Counted from the stretch's first letter, positions 1 through 7,954 are shown. The stretch: DNA of 10,138 nt from Bathymodiolus azoricus thioautotrophic gill symbiont (GCF_001298715.1 NZ_CDSC02000278.1:1-10138); one strand, 5' to 3'. The notes: generated by a model from the sequence alone, not told the origin. Numbers and translations are program-made.

Positions 1-34
1 GGTTTTTAAGGGTTGACTAAGTAAGCACTCATGT

Positions 35-1612
35 TTATTCCCATTCAATAGTAGCAGGAGGTTTGCCTGATATGTCGTAAACGACACGGGAGATGCGAGG
101 AATTTCATTCATAATACGGTTGGAGACAAAATCTAAGAAGTCATACGGTAGGTGTGCCCAGCGAGCAGTCATAAAGTCAATAGTTTCAACAGCGCGTAAT
201 GCCACAACAAAATCATAACGACGCTCATCGCCCGTGACGCCGACTGATTTAACGGGTAAGAATACCACAAAGGCTTGATCAACTTTGCCGTATAAGTCAT
301 GATTGTAAAGTTCTTGCATAAATATTGCATCTGCCAAGCGTAGGATATCGGCATATTCTTCTTTGACTTGCCCCAAGATACGAACCCCCAATCCAGGACC
401 TGGGAATGGATGACGGTATAGCATATGTGAAGGGATGCCGAGTTTTACGCCGAGCTCTCTTACCTCGTCTTTGAATAATTCTTTAAGTGGTTCAACCAGC
501 TCAAACTTTAAATCTTCAGGTAGCCCACCCACATTATGGTGTGATTTAATGACTTTAGCTTTACCCGAAGCAGCGCCTGCTGATTCAATTACATCAGGGT
601 AGATAGTGCCTTGCGCTAAAAATTTAATGTCATCAAGTTTACGCGCTTCTTCTTCAAAAACTTCAATGAAAGCGTGACCGATAATTTTGCGTTTTGCTTC
701 GGGTTCATCCTCATTTGACAAGGCATCGTAGAATTTTTTTTGAGCATTGGCACGAATAACTTTAACACCCATATTATCGGCAAAAGTTTGCATGACTTCA
801 TCACCTTCTTTCAAGCGCAACAGGCCGTTATCAACAAATACGCAAGTGAGTTGTTTACCAATAGCCTTGTTGAGTAGTGCTGCCACTACGGATGAATCAA
901 CACCACCTGAGAGTCCAAGTAGGACATTGTTGTCACCAATTTGGTCTTTTAAATTTTGCACTAAGTCGGTGATGATGTTGTTTGTAGTCCATTTTTTCTG
1001 GCAATCACAAACACCAGCAACAAAGCGTTCTAAGATATGTTTCCCTTGCTTGGTGTGGGTAACTTCTGGGTGGAATTGTAAACCGTAGTAATGTTTTTGA
1101 ACATTGGCAAAGCCTGCGATAGCGCAATTATCGGTACTGGCAATCAGTTTAAATCCGTCTGGCAATGTATTAACTTCAATGCCGTGACTCATCCATACAT
1201 CAAGTATACCGTGACCTGCATCGTGCGTATCGTCACGCAAATCGGTAAATAAGTAACATTCATTATCTTCGCATTTAATTTGTGCAAAGCCGTATTCGTG
1301 TTTGTCTGCTGAAGTGGCTTGGCCGCCAAGTTGCGTGGCCATGGTTTGCATGCCGTAGCAAATACCAAGTATTGGTACACCAAGGTCAAAGACAATTTGC
1401 GGTGCTCTGGCGGAATCATTAAGTGTGACTGTATCAGGTCCACCTGAAAGGATGACACCTTTTGGGTTGAATTTTTTGATAAAATTGTTATCTACATCAT
1501 AAGGCAATAATTCACAATAAATGCCAATTTCACGCACACGACGCGCAATGAGTTGAGTATATTGCGAGCCGAAATCAAGAATAAGGATTTTGTCGTGATG
1601 AATGTTTGCCAT
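35..1612 (-). CDS. guaA: GMP synthase (glutamine-hydrolysing)
   Basis: GuaA converts XMP to GMP using ATP and glutamine-derived ammonia, the last step of guanine nucleotide synthesis, in the cytoplasm. The 525-residue protein has the usual family length and is complete. The N-terminal class I glutamine amidotransferase domain (about 1-200) shows the SGGPDTV loop near 56-62, the nucleophile Cys85 in GICYGMQ, and the rest of the triad, His181 and Glu183, in HPEVTHT. The ATP-pyrophosphatase domain follows, with the PP-loop SGGVDSS at 235-241. The C-terminal dimerisation domain ends in the conserved PPATIEWE. The ATG start on the minus strand is set by the conserved N-terminal [16 protein letters not shown]. 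No Shine-Dalgarno sequence precedes it. It is divergent from lptG; guaB, its common partner, is not within the window and could lie beyond position 1. Nothing unusual is seen in the protein. Confidence 0.98.
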   Translation of the reverse strand: MANIHHDKILILDFGSQYTQLIARRVREIGIYCELLPYDVDNNFIKKFNPKGVILSGGPDTVTLNDSARAPQIVFDLGVPILGICYGMQTMATQLGGQATSADKHEYGFAQIKCEDNECYLFTDLRDDTHDAGHGILDVWMSHGIEVNTLPDGFKLIASTDNCAIAGFANVQKHYYGLQFHPEVTHTKQGKHILERFVAGVCDCQKKWTTNNIITDLVQNLKDQIGDNNVLLGLSGGVDSSVVAALLNKAIGKQLTCVFVDNGLLRLKEGDEVMQTFADNMGVKVIRANAQKKFYDALSNEDEPEAKRKIIGHAFIEVFEEEARKLDDIKFLAQGTIYPDVIESAGAASGKAKVIKSHHNVGGLPEDLKFELVEPLKELFKDEVRELGVKLGIPSHMLYRHPFPGPGLGVRILGQVKEEYADILRLADAIFMQELYNHDLYGKVDQAFVVFLPVKSVGVTGDERRYDFVVALRAVETIDFMTARWAHLPYDFLDFVSNRIMNEIPRISRVVYDISGKPPATIEWE

Positions 1613-1649
1613 AATTATTATTGATTAATTGAATGAAGACTATATTTTA
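1613..1649. promoter_or_regulatory. divergent guaA/lptG promoter region
   Basis: This 37-bp, very AT-rich gap is the only space for promoters of the two divergent genes. For lptG there is a TATATT box at 1641-1646 and a TTGATT at 1621-1626, but their 14-bp spacing is short. For guaA a TATAGT on the minus strand (1639-1644) would give a leader of about 20 nt. No strong -35 is visible for either gene, and the two candidate -10 boxes overlap, so the promoters may compete. The position is convincing; the individual boxes are weak. Confidence 0.4.
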
Positions 1650-2732
1650 ATGAAAATCCTAGACCGCTACATTATTAAAACACTACTCTTTTACACCTTG
1701 GGTGTTATGGTGGTTTGGGTGGGTGTTTACGCGCTTTTTAATTTTATTAATGAAATTAATCTAATTGGGCAACAGAACTATACTACTTTGTCAGCAATCA
1801 TTTATGTAGCGGCTGATTTGCCAGCAGTTATCTACTCACACTCTTCTGTCATTATATTGTTAGGTTGCTTGTTGGGTATGGGTTATTTGGCGACAACCTC
1901 TCAATTGGTTGTTATTAGAGGTTGTGGCGTATCTATTATGCAAATTGCCGGAAAAGCAGTGAATGCAGCGTTAATATTTATTTTTACGGTGATTTTATTA
2001 GGTGAGTTTGTTGCACCATTCACTACGCAATACGCCGAATCATTTAGAACGAAAGCATTAGGGCAAAATGTTTCTACAGTAAGTCAACAAGGCTTTTGGC
2101 TCAAAGATGGTAATACAATTATCAATGTTAAGGAAAATTTTGATGGACGCATATTTGGTGATGTAACTTTAATTAAATTAAACAAGGTCAATCAATTAGA
2201 CTCAATTATTCATTCTGATAAGGCATTGTTTGATAATGATAATTTAAATCTTGAAAAAGCTAAACATTATCAATTTAGTCAAAATGATAAATTTACCAAA
2301 ATTCAATCCAAGGATATTCAAAAGTATAGCGTCAAAGTTTCATTTGACCAAACTTTGGTTAAAGCCTTAGAAAAGGAGCCTAATGAATTATCAAGCTGGG
2401 AACTATATAAGCAGATTAGCTTCCTTGCGGATAATAATTTAGCATCAAGCGCTTTTGAAATTGAGTTATATAAGCGACTGGTTAAACCCGTCACATTGGT
2501 TGCAATGCTGTTGCTTTCAATGTTGTTTATCTTTGGATCACTGCGAGATGCAACCTTAGGTAAGAAGATATTTTTAGGTATGATTATCGCTTTATTTTTC
2601 GAATTATCATCACGCATCGGCGGCGCTATATCGTTGCGTTTTGATTATGACCCATTGTTTAGTGCATCGGCGCCGACACTTGTGGTGCTGGTAATTGCTT
2701 TTTTCTTGTTAAAAAAGAAATCTGCCTTATAA
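1650..2732 (+). CDS. lptG: LPS export ABC transporter permease LptG
   Basis: LptG is an inner-membrane permease of the LptB2FG complex, which extracts lipopolysaccharide and passes it to the LptC/LptA bridge. From ATG 1650 the protein has 360 residues, the length I recall for E. coli LptG. The N-terminus (LDRYIIKT) and the LGxLLGxGxLA..SxLVVxxxxG segment (about 72-93) are typical of LptG rather than LptF. Hydrophobic stretches at about 10-32, 62-84, 102-124, 280-298, 306-325 and 338-354 give six membrane helices around a periplasmic beta-jellyroll domain (about 130-270). FGSLRDATLGKKI near 295-307 matches the conserved cytoplasmic loop after helix 4. The frame stays open upstream to a TTG at 1629, but ATG 1650 fits the family N-terminus better. 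Usually lptF lies immediately upstream; here guaA does, so lptF must be elsewhere. The C-terminal codons overlap the predicted clpS promoter. Confidence 0.95.
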   Translation: MKILDRYIIKTLLFYTLGVMVVWVGVYALFNFINEINLIGQQNYTTLSAIIYVAADLPAVIYSHSSVIILLGCLLGMGYLATTSQLVVIRGCGVSIMQIAGKAVNAALIFIFTVILLGEFVAPFTTQYAESFRTKALGQNVSTVSQQGFWLKDGNTIINVKENFDGRIFGDVTLIKLNKVNQLDSIIHSDKALFDNDNLNLEKAKHYQFSQNDKFTKIQSKDIQKYSVKVSFDQTLVKALEKEPNELSSWELYKQISFLADNNLASSAFEIELYKRLVKPVTLVAMLLLSMLFIFGSLRDATLGKKIFLGMIIALFFELSSRIGGAISLRFDYDPLFSASAPTLVVLVIAFFLLKKKSAL

Positions 2733-2733
2733 T
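2706..2733 (+). promoter_or_regulatory. predicted clpS promoter overlapping the lptG stop
   Basis: A perfect TATAAT -10 box (2728-2733) overlaps the lptG TAA stop. TTGTTA (2706-2711, four of six matches to TTGACA) lies 16 bp upstream, inside the last lptG codons. Transcription would begin near 2740, which is downstream of the first possible clpS ATG (2738) and leaves about 22 nt of leader before ATG 2762. The promoter therefore also helps to choose the clpS start. Consensus match only; not tested. Confidence 0.5.
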
Positions 2734-2761
2734 ATGAATGCATAATTATACAAACTTAGCA

Positions 2762-3064
2762 ATGGAAAAAACACGCACTAAACCAGCAAAATCAAAACTT
2801 AAAAAACCCAGTCGGTTTCAAGTGTTGTTGCTAAATGACGACTATACGACAATGGAGTTTGTTATTCAAGTATTGCAACAATTCTTTGATAAAACCGAAG
2901 AGAGCGCATATGCTATTATGCTTAAAGTGCATATCGATGGCGAAGGTGTCTGTGGTATTTATTCATTTGATGTGGCACAAACAAAGATATCGCAAGTTAT
3001 CAATTTTTCTCGACAAAATGAACAACCACTAATGTGTGTTATTCGTGAATTGGACTTAACATAA
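2762..3064 (+). CDS. clpS: ClpS, N-degron adaptor of ClpAP
   Basis: ClpS is a small cytoplasmic adaptor that binds proteins with destabilising N-terminal residues (Phe, Leu, Trp, Tyr) and hands them to ClpA for degradation by ClpAP. From ATG 2762 it has 100 residues, close to the family norm. The binding pocket motif [10 protein letters not shown] spans 25-34, with the Asp pair and the gatekeeper-position Met31. [11 protein letters not shown] (about 55-65) supplies the conserved His57 that contacts the substrate alpha-amino group. The first 18 residues are Lys-rich, as expected for the flexible tail that enters ClpA. An in-frame ATG at 2738 would add eight residues (MHNYTNLA), but it lies upstream of the predicted transcription start. 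clpA follows after 16 bp, the classic clpS-clpA pair. No Shine-Dalgarno sequence is seen. Confidence 0.95.
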   Translation: MEKTRTKPAKSKLKKPSRFQVLLLNDDYTTMEFVIQVLQQFFDKTEESAYAIMLKVHIDGEGVCGIYSFDVAQTKISQVINFSRQNEQPLMCVIRELDLT

Positions 3065-3068
3065 TTAG

Positions 3069-3074
3069 TATAAT
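3069..3074 (+). promoter_or_regulatory. clpA -10 box (predicted leaderless start)
   Basis: A perfect TATAAT lies in the 16-bp clpS-clpA gap with exactly 6 nt between it and the clpA ATG. The usual start point, about 7 nt after the hexamer, would be the A of that ATG, so the transcript would have no leader. No good -35 is visible at 16-18 bp; TTGGAC at 3050-3055 is too close. The same box and spacing recur before pgi, which raises confidence in both. Confidence 0.5.
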
Positions 3075-3080
3075 AACCTT

Positions 3081-5303
3081 ATGATTGAAACAGGACTACA
3101 ACAAGAAATTAATCACATTATGTCGCAGGCGCGTAATAACCGTTTAGAGTTTGTAACGGTTGAACATTTGTTGATTGCGTTGTTTAATATTGATGAAGTT
3201 GTTAGTTTTCTGCGTAATAAACGCGTCAATATTAAAGAGGTGTATGCAGAGTTAGAAGAATATATTGATTCTCATACGCCACTTATTCCACAAGATTCAG
3301 AAATCGATATTGTGCCAACCGTTGGCTTTCAGCGCGTGTTACAGCGCAGTGTTTATCAGGCGCAATCAGCGCAAAAAAATACTGTGTATGCGATGAATGT
3401 ACTGGTGAGTATTTTTGCTGAAAAAGAATCATATGCAGTTTATTTATTGAAACTCAATAATATTTCTCGTCTTGAAGTAATGGAGGCGATTTCAACACAC
3501 TCGCCAGAATTAGAGGAAGAGCTACCTACGGTAAAATCCAATCCAAAGAAGGGCAAGAAAAGCGCATTAGAAGACTATACAATTAATTTATGTGAAAAAG
3601 CAAAAGCAGGGGGAATTGACCCACTTTTAGGCAGAGAAAAAGAAGTTTTAAGAACTGTTCAAGTTTTGTCCCGTCGTCGTAAAAACAACCCTTTGTTTGT
3701 AGGTCAGGCAGGTGTTGGTAAAACAGCGATTGCACAAGGTATTGCCAAGCATATCGTGGATGGTAAGGTACCTGAGGTCTTAAAAGAGGCCAGTATTTAT
3801 TCACTGGATATTGGTGTGTTGATTGCGGGTACAAAATATAGAGGTGATTTTGAAAAACGCCTAAAAGCAGTACTGAATGATCTAGAAAAAATCCCACATG
3901 CTATTTTATTTATTGATGAAATCCACACAATGATTGGTGCAGGTAGCGTGTCAGGTAGCTCATTAGATGTATCGAATTTACTTAAGCCAGCATTAGCAGA
4001 TGGTTCGCTTAAATGCATGGGTTCTACGACTTATGAAGAATATCGTAAAATTTTTGAAAAGGACCACGCGCTATCAAGACGATTCCAAAAAATTGATATT
4101 GATGAGCCGTCAGTGGATGACACAATTAAGATTTTGCATGGTTTGAAAAAATATTATCAAGCGCACCATAAAGTTAAGTATTCAAAAGCAGCATTGGTGT
4201 CGGCAGTTGAGCTTTCGCATCGTTATATGACTGAGCGTCGCTTGCCAGATAAAGCCATTGATGTGATTGATGAAGTGGGCGCATTGCAACAAATTCAACC
4301 AAAATCTAAGCGCAAGGTTAATATTGGTGTGAGTGATATTGAAGATATTGTGGCTCAGATTGCACGCATTCCATCTCGCCAAGTGAGTAGTGATGACAAG
4401 TCGCTACTTAAAAATTTGGAAACAGACCTAAAACTTGGTGTATTCGGTCAAGACAGTGCTGTTGATAGCCTATCTAGCGCCATTAAACTTGCGCGTTCTG
4501 GTTTGGCACACGAAGACAAGCCAATGGGATCATTCTTATTTGCAGGCCCAACAGGTGTTGGAAAAACTGAGATTTGCAAACAACTTGCCCGCATTATGGG
4601 CGTGAAATTATTGCGTTTTGATATGAGTGAATATATGGAGCGTCATTCAATGTCTAAACTGATTGGCTCACCACCAGGTTATGTGGGTTATGATGAAGGT
4701 GGCTTGCTTACCGAAGCGGTTAACTCCAATCCACACGCTGTGTTGTTACTTGATGAAGTTGAGAAAGCGCACCCTGATATTTTTAATTTGTTATTGCAAG
4801 TGATGGATAACGGCAGACTCACTGACGCCAGTGGTAGGGAAGTTGATTTTAGAAATGTAATTTTAGTGATGACATCTAATATTGGCGCACAAACGGTTGG
4901 GCGTGCATCAATTGGTTTTAACGAACAAGACCATTCATTGGATTATGAAGGTGAATTACAAAAAACCTTCACCCCAGAATTTAGAAACCGTTTATCTGAG
5001 GTAATCTACTTTAATTTACTCAATGAAGAAACTATTGTTTATGTGGTGAATAAGCTCCTATTTGAGTTGGAGTCCACTTTAGAAGATAAAAATGTTGCTT
5101 TGATTGTGTCTGAGCCAGCACGCAAATGGTTCGCTGTGCACGGTTATGATTCTAAGATGGGTGCTCGTCCAATGTCAAGATTGATTGAAAAGGAAATCCG
5201 TAAGCCACTCGCTGACGAACTACTCTTTGGCAAGCTGGTAAAGGGTGGCACAGTTAAAGTGAGTGTTAAAAAAGACCAAATTATACTGATACTTAGTACG
5301 TGA
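3081..5303 (+). CDS. clpA: ATP-dependent Clp protease ATP-binding subunit ClpA
   Basis: ClpA is a hexameric AAA+ unfoldase that recognises substrates, alone or through ClpS, and threads them into the ClpP peptidase. The 740-residue protein is slightly shorter than E. coli ClpA. The N-terminal Clp-N repeat domain covers about 1-145, followed by an acidic/Lys-rich linker. The first AAA+ module has Walker A GQAGVGKT (208-215), Walker B ILFIDE (275-280), the GSTTYEEYR sensor segment (314-322) and SRRF (332-335). The second has Walker A GPTGVGKT (489-496), the pore-loop region GYVGYDEGG, Walker B LLLDE (555-559), TSNIGAQ (598-604) and the sensor-2 GAR (694-696). There is no long coiled-coil M-domain between the modules, so it is ClpA and not ClpB. 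IGF at 611-613 is the ClpP-docking tripeptide, so a ClpP partner is expected. Its TGA stop overlaps the surE GTG start. Confidence 0.98.
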   Translation: MIETGLQQEINHIMSQARNNRLEFVTVEHLLIALFNIDEVVSFLRNKRVNIKEVYAELEEYIDSHTPLIPQDSEIDIVPTVGFQRVLQRSVYQAQSAQKNTVYAMNVLVSIFAEKESYAVYLLKLNNISRLEVMEAISTHSPELEEELPTVKSNPKKGKKSALEDYTINLCEKAKAGGIDPLLGREKEVLRTVQVLSRRRKNNPLFVGQAGVGKTAIAQGIAKHIVDGKVPEVLKEASIYSLDIGVLIAGTKYRGDFEKRLKAVLNDLEKIPHAILFIDEIHTMIGAGSVSGSSLDVSNLLKPALADGSLKCMGSTTYEEYRKIFEKDHALSRRFQKIDIDEPSVDDTIKILHGLKKYYQAHHKVKYSKAALVSAVELSHRYMTERRLPDKAIDVIDEVGALQQIQPKSKRKVNIGVSDIEDIVAQIARIPSRQVSSDDKSLLKNLETDLKLGVFGQDSAVDSLSSAIKLARSGLAHEDKPMGSFLFAGPTGVGKTEICKQLARIMGVKLLRFDMSEYMERHSMSKLIGSPPGYVGYDEGGLLTEAVNSNPHAVLLLDEVEKAHPDIFNLLLQVMDNGRLTDASGREVDFRNVILVMTSNIGAQTVGRASIGFNEQDHSLDYEGELQKTFTPEFRNRLSEVIYFNLLNEETIVYVVNKLLFELESTLEDKNVALIVSEPARKWFAVHGYDSKMGARPMSRLIEKEIRKPLADELLFGKLVKGGTVKVSVKKDQIILILST

Positions 5304-6043
5304 GAATCCTAATTAGTAATGACGATGGTTTTGATGCACAAGGTATCAAAATTTTGGTGCAAAATTTGTCAAAAGAACACGAAGTTGTCGTGGTAGCGCC
5401 GAATGAAAACAAATCGGCTTCTAGTAGCTCTTTGACTTTGGATAGGCCGCTACAACCTGTTGAAATCAAGAAAAATTTTTATAGTGTTGATGCAACACCG
5501 AGTGATTGCGTGCATTTGGCGCTTAGCGGACTACTGGATGAAGCATTTGATTTGGTGGTAACAGGTATCAATTTTGGACCAAATTTAGGCGATGATGTTG
5601 TTTATTCTGGTACAGTTGCAGGCGCAATTGAAGGGCGCTTTTTAGGGTTGCCATCGTTAGCAATTTCGTTGGCAAGTTGGCAAGGCAAGCATTTTGAAAC
5701 AGCAGGTATTATTGCAAAAAAATTGCTTACTCAAATCACTCATGCGCAATTGTCACACGATACGATTCTTAATGTCAATGTGCCAGATGTACCATTGGCA
5801 GATATTCAAGGGTTTCAAACTACCCGTTTGGGCAAGCGTCATCAATCGGAAAAGAGCGTACCTGATAAAGACGATGCATCGAAATTTTGGATTGGTGAGA
5901 ATGGTGCGCAAGCCGATAACGGCGTGGGTACAGATTTTCATGCAATTGCCAATAACTATGTATCAGTAACGCCTTTGCAGATTGACTTAACTAAGTATAA
6001 CGAAATAGACACAGTATCCACATGGCTAGAAACAATCAAATAA
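5300..6043 (+). CDS. surE: 5'/3'-nucleotidase SurE
   Basis: SurE is a divalent-metal-dependent survival-protein phosphatase that removes phosphate from nucleoside 5'- and 3'-monophosphates and some polyphosphates, in the cytoplasm. The 247-residue length is normal. The start motif MRILISNDDGFDAQGI carries metal ligands Asp8 and Asp9. APNENKSASSSSLT contains Ser39, and TGINFGPNLGDDVVYSGTVAGA contains Asn91, completing the conserved metal site. The start is GTG: its G is base 5300, and GTGA overlaps the clpA stop by 4 bp. This start gives exactly the conserved N-terminus and implies translational coupling to clpA. The neighbours often seen in other Gammaproteobacteria (pcm, nlpD, rpoS) are absent here. 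The 3' end overlaps the next gene by 22 bp. Confidence 0.97.
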   Translation: MRILISNDDGFDAQGIKILVQNLSKEHEVVVVAPNENKSASSSSLTLDRPLQPVEIKKNFYSVDATPSDCVHLALSGLLDEAFDLVVTGINFGPNLGDDVVYSGTVAGAIEGRFLGLPSLAISLASWQGKHFETAGIIAKKLLTQITHAQLSHDTILNVNVPDVPLADIQGFQTTRLGKRHQSEKSVPDKDDASKFWIGENGAQADNGVGTDFHAIANNYVSVTPLQIDLTKYNEIDTVSTWLETIK

Positions 6044-7746
6044 AACCAATACTTTTTGCTTGGCTTGGACTAATATTGTTAGATGTCTTTGTGGTGCGTG
6101 ATTTTGCATGGGTTTTAGAGCATTGGGATATTAAACGGGCACTTGTTAATTTGGGTTTAACATCATTGGCAATGTTATCTTTGTTGTTCATTCTTAAACC
6201 TATTATTAGGCGTTCTAAAATCTGGAAAGCCTTTGTTTTCTTAATTATTGTTGTGCCAATGTTGGTGCAAATGTCACATTATGAAGTGTATCAAAGTTTT
6301 GCTTCAAGTTTTGGTTTTCGTGAATTCTCACAAGACCCAATGATGGTGTTAGCACTGTGGTTAGAGCAATTTAATATTTTAAAATCTATTTTTATTTTAT
6401 TGGCAGTTTATAGTTTGTTAGGATCAATAACAGCGCCAATTAAAATAGTGAAATGGCGTTATGGTTTAAATGTCATTGGTTTTGTATTGTTGTATTTACT
6501 CACGACATTTAGTTGGTATGGTGTGAGTACTTTTCAGAATTCAGTGTTGGCATATTATGCAACCTTATCGCAAATGTCACGCAATCAAGTGGTGAAGTTC
6601 AAACACGAAAAACCAAATATAACACCCAGTCAAAAATCAGTTAACAACTTACCTAATGTTATTTATATTATTGGTGAATCTTTAAACTTCTCACAGATGA
6701 GTATTTATGGCTATGAACGAGATACCACCCCTAAGTTGTTGCAACTTGAAAGAGACAAAAAGCTGATTAAATATAACAACGCACTAAGTATTGGCACACA
6801 TACACGCCTGAGTGTGCCTTATATGTTGGTAGGCATAGAAGGTATTGACCCAAAAGGTAAATTTTATCAAACTCCGTCAATATTTAACTATGCTAAGGCT
6901 CGTGGATATACGACGGCATTTATCAGCGCACAAGATGTTAGTTGGGGGCATATTAAAGATTTGTTTGTTGACGAGAGTGTGGATTATTTCTGGCATGGCG
7001 TGCAGATGAATAAAAATGCTTCTGTGCATAAAGGTGCAGATGATATGCGTGTGTTAAACGAGATTGCCATGCCGTATATTGACAATGCTACAAAGAAGAA
7101 AAATCCATTTTTCTTAGTCTTGCAAATGGATGGTTCGCATTATCCTTATGATGAACACTCTACCAAACAACACAAGAAGTTTTTGCCTGAGGGTGAGTCA
7201 AATTCTATCAATGCGTATGACAACACCGTGGTTAAAACCGATGATTATTTATCTAAAATTATTGAGAAGATGCGTAGCAGGTATCCTGATAGTTGGGTGT
7301 TTTATTCTGCTGATCATGGACAGGGTTTGGGTGGAAAATCAGGGCACTTTAATCAAGACCCGCATCTAAATATTATTCATAATCCACTGTTTATTTCTGC
7401 ACCAAAATCACAATATCATGCGTTGATGCGTAATCAAAATTTGCCAGTTTCACAAGCAGATATTGTGCCAAGTATTTTGGCTATTATTGGCATGAAAGCG
7501 CATACTAATGTTAATGGTAAATCTTTGTTTGATAAGCAAGACCCAAATCGCTTAAGGGTTGTTAGCCAGTATATGCCAACACAACATAACAACCCAAGAG
7601 CAGTTTTGGTTAAACCTGATTTAAGTATTTATACACTAGATTTTGAGAAAATGAGTGTTACCTTTCCTGATGGTAAAAAAGCCATTCATTTTAAAGATTG
7701 GGATAAAAAATATCAACAAATTTTTATTGACCGTGGGCTATATTAA
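6022..7746 (+). CDS. membrane phosphoethanolamine transferase-like sulfatase-fold protein
   Basis: This is a 574-residue inner-membrane protein of the EptA/MCR-like branch of the alkaline-phosphatase/sulfatase superfamily. About five hydrophobic helices lie at roughly 10-26, 42-60, 68-86, 118-138 and 148-166, followed by a periplasmic catalytic domain from about 210. It shows VIYIIGES (metal-ligand position Glu219), LNFSQMSIYGYERDTTP, SIGTHTRLSVPYML with Thr259 at the nucleophile position, MDGSHYPYDE (His373), and SADHGQGLGG with Asp431/His432. This order matches enzymes that move phosphoethanolamine from phosphatidylethanolamine to lipid A, LPS core or periplasmic glucans. The acceptor cannot be read from sequence, so no gene symbol is given. 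The cysteine pairs usual in EptA/MCR catalytic domains are missing: the post-membrane part contains no Cys. It starts inside surE by 22 bp without a Shine-Dalgarno sequence, and a MITE abuts its stop codon. Confidence 0.82.
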   Translation: MARNNQIKPILFAWLGLILLDVFVVRDFAWVLEHWDIKRALVNLGLTSLAMLSLLFILKPIIRRSKIWKAFVFLIIVVPMLVQMSHYEVYQSFASSFGFREFSQDPMMVLALWLEQFNILKSIFILLAVYSLLGSITAPIKIVKWRYGLNVIGFVLLYLLTTFSWYGVSTFQNSVLAYYATLSQMSRNQVVKFKHEKPNITPSQKSVNNLPNVIYIIGESLNFSQMSIYGYERDTTPKLLQLERDKKLIKYNNALSIGTHTRLSVPYMLVGIEGIDPKGKFYQTPSIFNYAKARGYTTAFISAQDVSWGHIKDLFVDESVDYFWHGVQMNKNASVHKGADDMRVLNEIAMPYIDNATKKKNPFFLVLQMDGSHYPYDEHSTKQHKKFLPEGESNSINAYDNTVVKTDDYLSKIIEKMRSRYPDSWVFYSADHGQGLGGKSGHFNQDPHLNIIHNPLFISAPKSQYHALMRNQNLPVSQADIVPSILAIIGMKAHTNVNGKSLFDKQDPNRLRVVSQYMPTQHNNPRAVLVKPDLSIYTLDFEKMSVTFPDGKKAIHFKDWDKKYQQIFIDRGLY

Positions 7747-7748
7747 TA

Positions 7749-7768
7749 GAGACCTTTGCATAAATAGG
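7749..7768 (+). repeat. left terminal inverted repeat of the MITE
   Basis: GAGACCTTTGCA followed by TAAATAGG. It is the exact reverse complement of 7918-7937 with no mismatch over 20 bp. Beyond this point the match falls to four of the next six bases. Confidence 0.93.
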
Positions 7769-7793
7769 GATGATTGGCAAAATCCAATTTTTG

Positions 7794-7893
7794 CCCAATT
7801 GGTGATTTCTTTAAACTTTGCCCTAGTAGGACTAAGGCTGGGTTTACCCTCCTAGAGGATTACTGGGTGTCGCTGGAAAAATCACCAAGTGGG
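7794..7893. repeat. internal inverted pair of the MITE
   Basis: Bases 7794-7808 (CCCAATTGGTGATTT) and 7879-7893 (AAATCACCAAGTGGG) are reverse complements with a single mismatch over 15 bp. They enclose a 70-bp core with small imperfect palindromes such as CCTAGTAGG (7822-7830) and GGGTTTACCC (7840-7849). Together with the terminal repeats this gives a nested stem structure in DNA or RNA. Confidence 0.8.
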
Positions 7894-7917
7894 TGAAGTG
7901 GGTTTCTGATGATTATT

Positions 7918-7937
7918 CCTATTTATGCAAAGGTCTC
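7918..7937 (-). repeat. right terminal inverted repeat of the MITE
   Basis: CCTATTTATGCAAAGGTCTC, the perfect reverse complement of 7749-7768. It ends 11 bp before the pgi -10 box, so any -35 contact for pgi falls inside this repeat. Confidence 0.93.
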
Positions 7938-7948
7938 TAACTAGTAGA

Positions 7949-7954
7949 TATAAT
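7949..7954 (+). promoter_or_regulatory. pgi -10 box (predicted leaderless start)
   Basis: A perfect TATAAT with 6 nt between it and the pgi ATG at 7961, so transcription should begin at or beside the start codon. The 17-bp-spaced -35 position (7926-7931, TGCAAA, three of six matches) lies in the right inverted repeat of the MITE and is weak. No Shine-Dalgarno sequence lies between box and ATG. Confidence 0.55.

Larger units (their letters stand above)
7747..7939. mobile_element. MITE-like element, 189 bp plus TA flanks
   Basis: Perfect 20-bp terminal inverted repeats (7749-7768 and 7918-7937) bound a 189-bp element without a transposase gene. TA lies on both outer sides (7747-7748 and 7938-7939), consistent with a 2-bp target duplication. 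The left TA follows the upstream TAA stop directly, so insertion spared that reading frame. The tip GAGACCTTTGCA resembles, from memory, ends of IS5-family elements; some IS5 subgroups and the IS630 family duplicate TA. The interior has a second inverted pair and higher GC than its surroundings. The element is probably a non-autonomous derivative mobilised by a transposase encoded elsewhere. Its transcript could fold into a long hairpin, but no U-tract follows, so I do not call it a terminator. Confidence 0.85.

Noticed and set aside
747..1088. 113-codon plus-strand open frame opposite guaA
   Set aside because: It lies wholly antisense to the strongly conserved guaA coding sequence, its translation matches no family I know, and it has no start signal.
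1629..1649. TTG start giving LptG seven extra residues
   Set aside because: ATG 1650 gives the family-typical N-terminus and length, and the extension would use most of the only promoter space.
2738..2761. Upstream ATG for clpS
   Set aside because: It lies before the predicted transcription start and adds eight residues without recognisable family similarity; ATG 2762 is preferred, though not proven.
7655..7855. 66-codon open frame running from the transferase gene into the MITE
   Set aside because: It is a shadow frame, half inside the transferase gene and half in the repeat element, with no family features.
7747..7939. MITE hairpin as an intrinsic terminator
   Set aside because: The repeats could pair in RNA, but the 149-bp loop is long and no U-tract follows either stem.
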